A program made the translations under genes and the position numbers. A DNA stretch of 8,146 nt from Chromatiales bacterium (GTDB lineage: Bacteria; Pseudomonadota; Gammaproteobacteria; Chromatiales; Chromatiaceae), in the NCBI GenBank assembly GCA_024639625.1, contig JAHEIA010000125.1:1-8146 (forward strand), given 5' to 3'. Positions within the stretch are counted from its first letter, which is position 1. Every line of letters begins with the position of its first letter. The notes beneath the pieces were generated by a model. That model was not told where the DNA came from and did not search any database. It was given only the letters and a program-made list of their open reading frames with translations. Positions 6,874 through 8,146 of this stretch are shown piece by piece.

Positions 6874-7254
6874 GGATACTCTTGTGGAGCGATGATCCAG
6901 AGCCTCGGTGAAAAAAATGCTCGATCGAGAGAAATCAACAAATTGGCTCTTATACAGGTGGATCTGATCCAACAACTCCGCGGCCTGGGGCGTGTCGACC
7001 ACCTCCATCACCTGGGCTGCATTCTCCCACCAGTATTCGATGATCCCGTCGAAAGGTTCGTCGGTGCCCCTTTCGTGCATGATCTGGGTGTTCGCCTCGA
7101 CATGCAGCACCAGCGACTTGGAAAAGCGCATCGGCTTGACAAGAGAGACCAGCCGCTCGATCAGGTCGTCGAAGCTGGGATCCCGCCAGAAGCGACGGAA
7201 CTCGTCGGCGGACAGGTGTTCGAGTTTTCTCATACAGGACATGTAGCGAATCAT
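6844..7254 (-). CDS. EthD-domain small protein
   Basis: A 136-residue protein resembling the EthD family (named after a protein of the ethyl tert-butyl ether degradation cluster), which folds as a dimeric alpha/beta ferredoxin-like barrel. Members act as small accessory or catabolic proteins, mostly without a defined reaction. Visible features are the opening strand MIRYMSCMRKLEHLS, the helix EEFRRFWR-like ADEFRRFWRDPSFDDLIERL (17-36), the central strand SLVLHV, the DEPFDGIIEYWWEN strand-helix turn, and the closing strand SSIFFTEAL (about 111-119). The last 17 residues are a charged tail. A histidine often found after FxxxW in relatives is absent here (WRDPSFDD). The start at ATG 7254 fits the family's N-terminus; its ribosome site is weak (GAG, 8 bases away). 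A candidate extended -10 promoter lies about 35 bases upstream. The SSIFF codons contain a run of seven T. It is a cytoplasmic protein, since no signal peptide is seen. There is no catabolic operon beside it, so its role is open. Confidence 0.8.
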   Translation of the reverse strand: MIRYMSCMRKLEHLSADEFRRFWRDPSFDDLIERLVSLVKPMRFSKSLVLHVEANTQIMHERGTDEPFDGIIEYWWENAAQVMEVVDTPQAAELLDQIHLYKSQFVDFSRSSIFFTEALDHRSTRVSVERGEAPNH

Positions 7255-7280
7255 GGTGTCGTCTCGTCAGCCGTTGACCT

Positions 7281-7296
7281 TAGAAGCATTCTAGCA
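7281..7296 (-). promoter_or_regulatory. Extended -10 promoter overlapped by a 13-base dyad, upstream of the EthD gene
   Basis: On the minus strand TGCTAGAAT (7296-7288) matches an extended -10 element: TG, one base, then a hexamer with 5 of 6 consensus bases. No good -35 is present. A start of transcription near 7281 would leave a leader of about 27 bases before ATG 7254. The bases TAGAA-GCA-TTCTA (7281-7293) form a perfect dyad that covers the -10 and the expected start point, as a repressor site would. The dyad is seen directly; repressor control is inferred. Confidence 0.4.
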
Positions 7297-7339
7297 GCCG
7301 CGCTGCGGCTTGCGCGGTCACGGAGCGTAGCGCGACCGC
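7296..7339. repeat. Two consecutive palindromes in the divergent intergenic region
   Basis: AGCCGC-GCT-GCGGCT (7296-7310) is a 6-bp stem with a 3-base loop. It is followed at once by GCGGTC (7314-7319) and GACCGC (7334-7339), a 6-bp stem with a 14-base loop. Paired GC-rich palindromes outside genes resemble REP-type elements, but only one copy is in the window, so that class cannot be tested here. The first stem abuts the candidate EthD promoter. Confidence 0.4.
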
Positions 7340-7454
7340 TTCGCCGTCAGGGTGAGGTTTGGCGCATCTCCGGTTTCGCGGTCCCGGTGTTCGCCGAATG
7401 GACCCGATCAGGGCGCGGCGGCTCTGGCGGGCACACTTGCCTGCGTTGCAGCGA

Positions 7455-7473
7455 CATCGGCTAAGCTCCGATG
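7455..7473 (+). promoter_or_regulatory. Dyad upstream of the right-hand reading frame
   Basis: CATCGG (7455-7460) and CCGATG (7468-7473) are perfect inverted halves separated by CTAAGCT, centred about 95 bases before ATG 7560. It could be an operator or a stem in the leader. No T-tract follows. Confidence 0.3.
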
Positions 7474-7559
7474 AGCCCATCCGGAGCGCGTCTCGAGACC
7501 CATACCGCAGAGCTTCCGAATATGGCCTTGGAGCGGGTAAGCGCTGTAGTATTTCGCCT

Positions 7560-8146
7560 ATGCCGATCACGACAACCCAGCCTGTGGATGCCTGCGCGCC
7601 AGAGGAGCTCGAACGGGCATTTGTGGAAGGCCTGCGCCAACGCTTCAAGGCCGAAGTCAATCGTATGACCAGTGGCGCCATGGCGCGCCATCTTGCGGGT
7701 CATCCCGAATCCGACAATCTGAGTTTTCTTCTGAGTTATCTCTACGCCTTTCATTGGCTGCGGCGGCATGTGCCGGAACGCTACCGGAACGCCTTGTTGT
7801 CCGTGTTCCGCGGGCCCTCACGGGGGTTTCTGATGGACATGCTGGAGCAGGCCGAAGACGCCGGCGCCTTCGTCCGCGCCTATACGCGATACTGGTGCGA
7901 GGCCCCGGCGGACTCTCCGCTGCAGCGCCGGCAACTGCTAGCGCTGCTAGCGGAGCGGCAAGGGGACGTCGTTCGGCTGGAGCAGGAGATCCTGCGGCTC
8001 TGGGAAACGCTTGGTCTCTTTGCTGTGCCGGAGGCGGCCGCATACCGGGATCTGGGCCGCCAGGAGAGGCTGCGCTACGGCGAGATGTTGGGGCCGGACG
8101 ATCAGGAGCGTTTCAGGATCGTCGACGCGCTGCCCGGCGCCGGCGA
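7560..8146 (+). CDS. Unassigned cytoplasmic protein, 5' part only
   Basis: From ATG 7560 the frame stays open for 195 codons to the window end, where the last codon is cut. I do not recognise the product. It has no signal peptide or membrane segment and looks mainly helical. There is an acidic/basic N-terminal helix (PEELERAFVEGLRQRFKAEV, residues 14-33), an aromatic-rich segment (LSFLLSYLYAFHWLRRHVP, 54-72), a second helical part containing YTRYWCEAP (108-116), and a charged segment rich in Leu, Arg, Gln and Glu (121-148, with RQLLALLAERQGDVVRLEQE) that could be a coiled coil. Codon third positions are GC-rich like the neighbouring genes, which supports coding. No Shine-Dalgarno sequence precedes ATG 7560, and there is no better in-frame start between 7461 and it. 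Later methionines at residues 36 and 41 are alternatives. A TAGTAT at 7547-7552 could serve as a -10 box of a transcript with almost no leader, but it lacks a -35. The opposite-strand frame 7657-8043 is a shadow. Confidence 0.65.
   Translation, partial: MPITTTQPVDACAPEELERAFVEGLRQRFKAEVNRMTSGAMARHLAGHPESDNLSFLLSYLYAFHWLRRHVPERYRNALLSVFRGPSRGFLMDMLEQAEDAGAFVRAYTRYWCEAPADSPLQRRQLLALLAERQGDVVRLEQEILRLWETLGLFAVPEAAAYRDLGRQERLRYGEMLGPDDQERFRIVDALPGAG

Larger units (their letters stand above)
7255..7559. other. 305-base divergent intergenic region
   Basis: This gap lies between the divergent EthD gene and the frame starting at 7560. It holds the candidate EthD promoter and dyad near its left end, the two palindromes at 7296-7339 and the dyad at 7455-7473. 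I see no small gene with a credible start, no tRNA and no T-rich terminator. The plus-strand frame 6541-7464 that runs through it is antisense to the EthD gene and is not coding in my view. Confidence 0.5.

Noticed and set aside
6541..7464. 307-codon plus-strand frame across the EthD gene
   Set aside because: It is antisense to the recognisable EthD domain, with no domain or ribosome site of its own.
7657..8043. 128-codon minus-strand frame at the right end
   Set aside because: Pro/Arg/Ala-rich translation typical of a shadow; the opposite frame from 7560 looks more protein-like.

Overview
The window looks like an ordinary chromosomal segment of a GC-rich proteobacterium. My best guess is a gammaproteobacterium, judging only from codon bias and the style of the alpha-glucan phosphorylase; no taxonomic marker is present. 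I see no transposase, integrase, phage gene, CRISPR array, tRNA or rRNA, and I did not find a convincing undescribed multi-gene system. The points of interest are smaller: a pair of tandem sulfatases with an atypical active-site segment, an unassigned exported protein, an unassigned reading frame running off the right end, and several dyad-symmetric elements in the gaps between genes.

Layout: (1) Bases 2-397 (+) are the 3' end of an arylsulfatase gene. After a 118-base gap with a tight stem-loop comes a complete exported sulfatase gene, 516-2897 (+), preceded by a strong ribosome binding site. The two share the same C-terminal beta domain, so they are paralogues. (2) Bases 2898-3490 hold no gene I can support. 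(3) Bases 3491-3922 (+) encode a small secreted protein of unknown function with two cysteines. (4) Convergent to it, 3985-6561 (-) encodes a full-length alpha-glucan phosphorylase (GlgP, short Thermotoga/Thermus-like type). (5) Bases 6844-7254 (-) encode an EthD-domain small protein with an extended -10 promoter overlapped by a perfect 13-base dyad. Between it and glgP lie a weak candidate glgP promoter and a three-part repeat able to form alternative stems. (6) Divergent from the EthD gene, a 305-base gap with several dyads leads to a reading frame starting at 7560 (+) that stays open to the window end.

How the genes work together: the two sulfatases probably desulfate related organic sulfate esters in the envelope. 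Both would need a formylglycine-generating or anaerobic maturation enzyme encoded elsewhere. GlgP releases glucose-1-phosphate from stored or imported alpha-glucans in the cytoplasm, and no other glycogen gene is beside it. Nothing in the sequence links the sulfatases, GlgP and the EthD protein into one pathway. All family assignments come from recognising motifs by eye; no database search was run.
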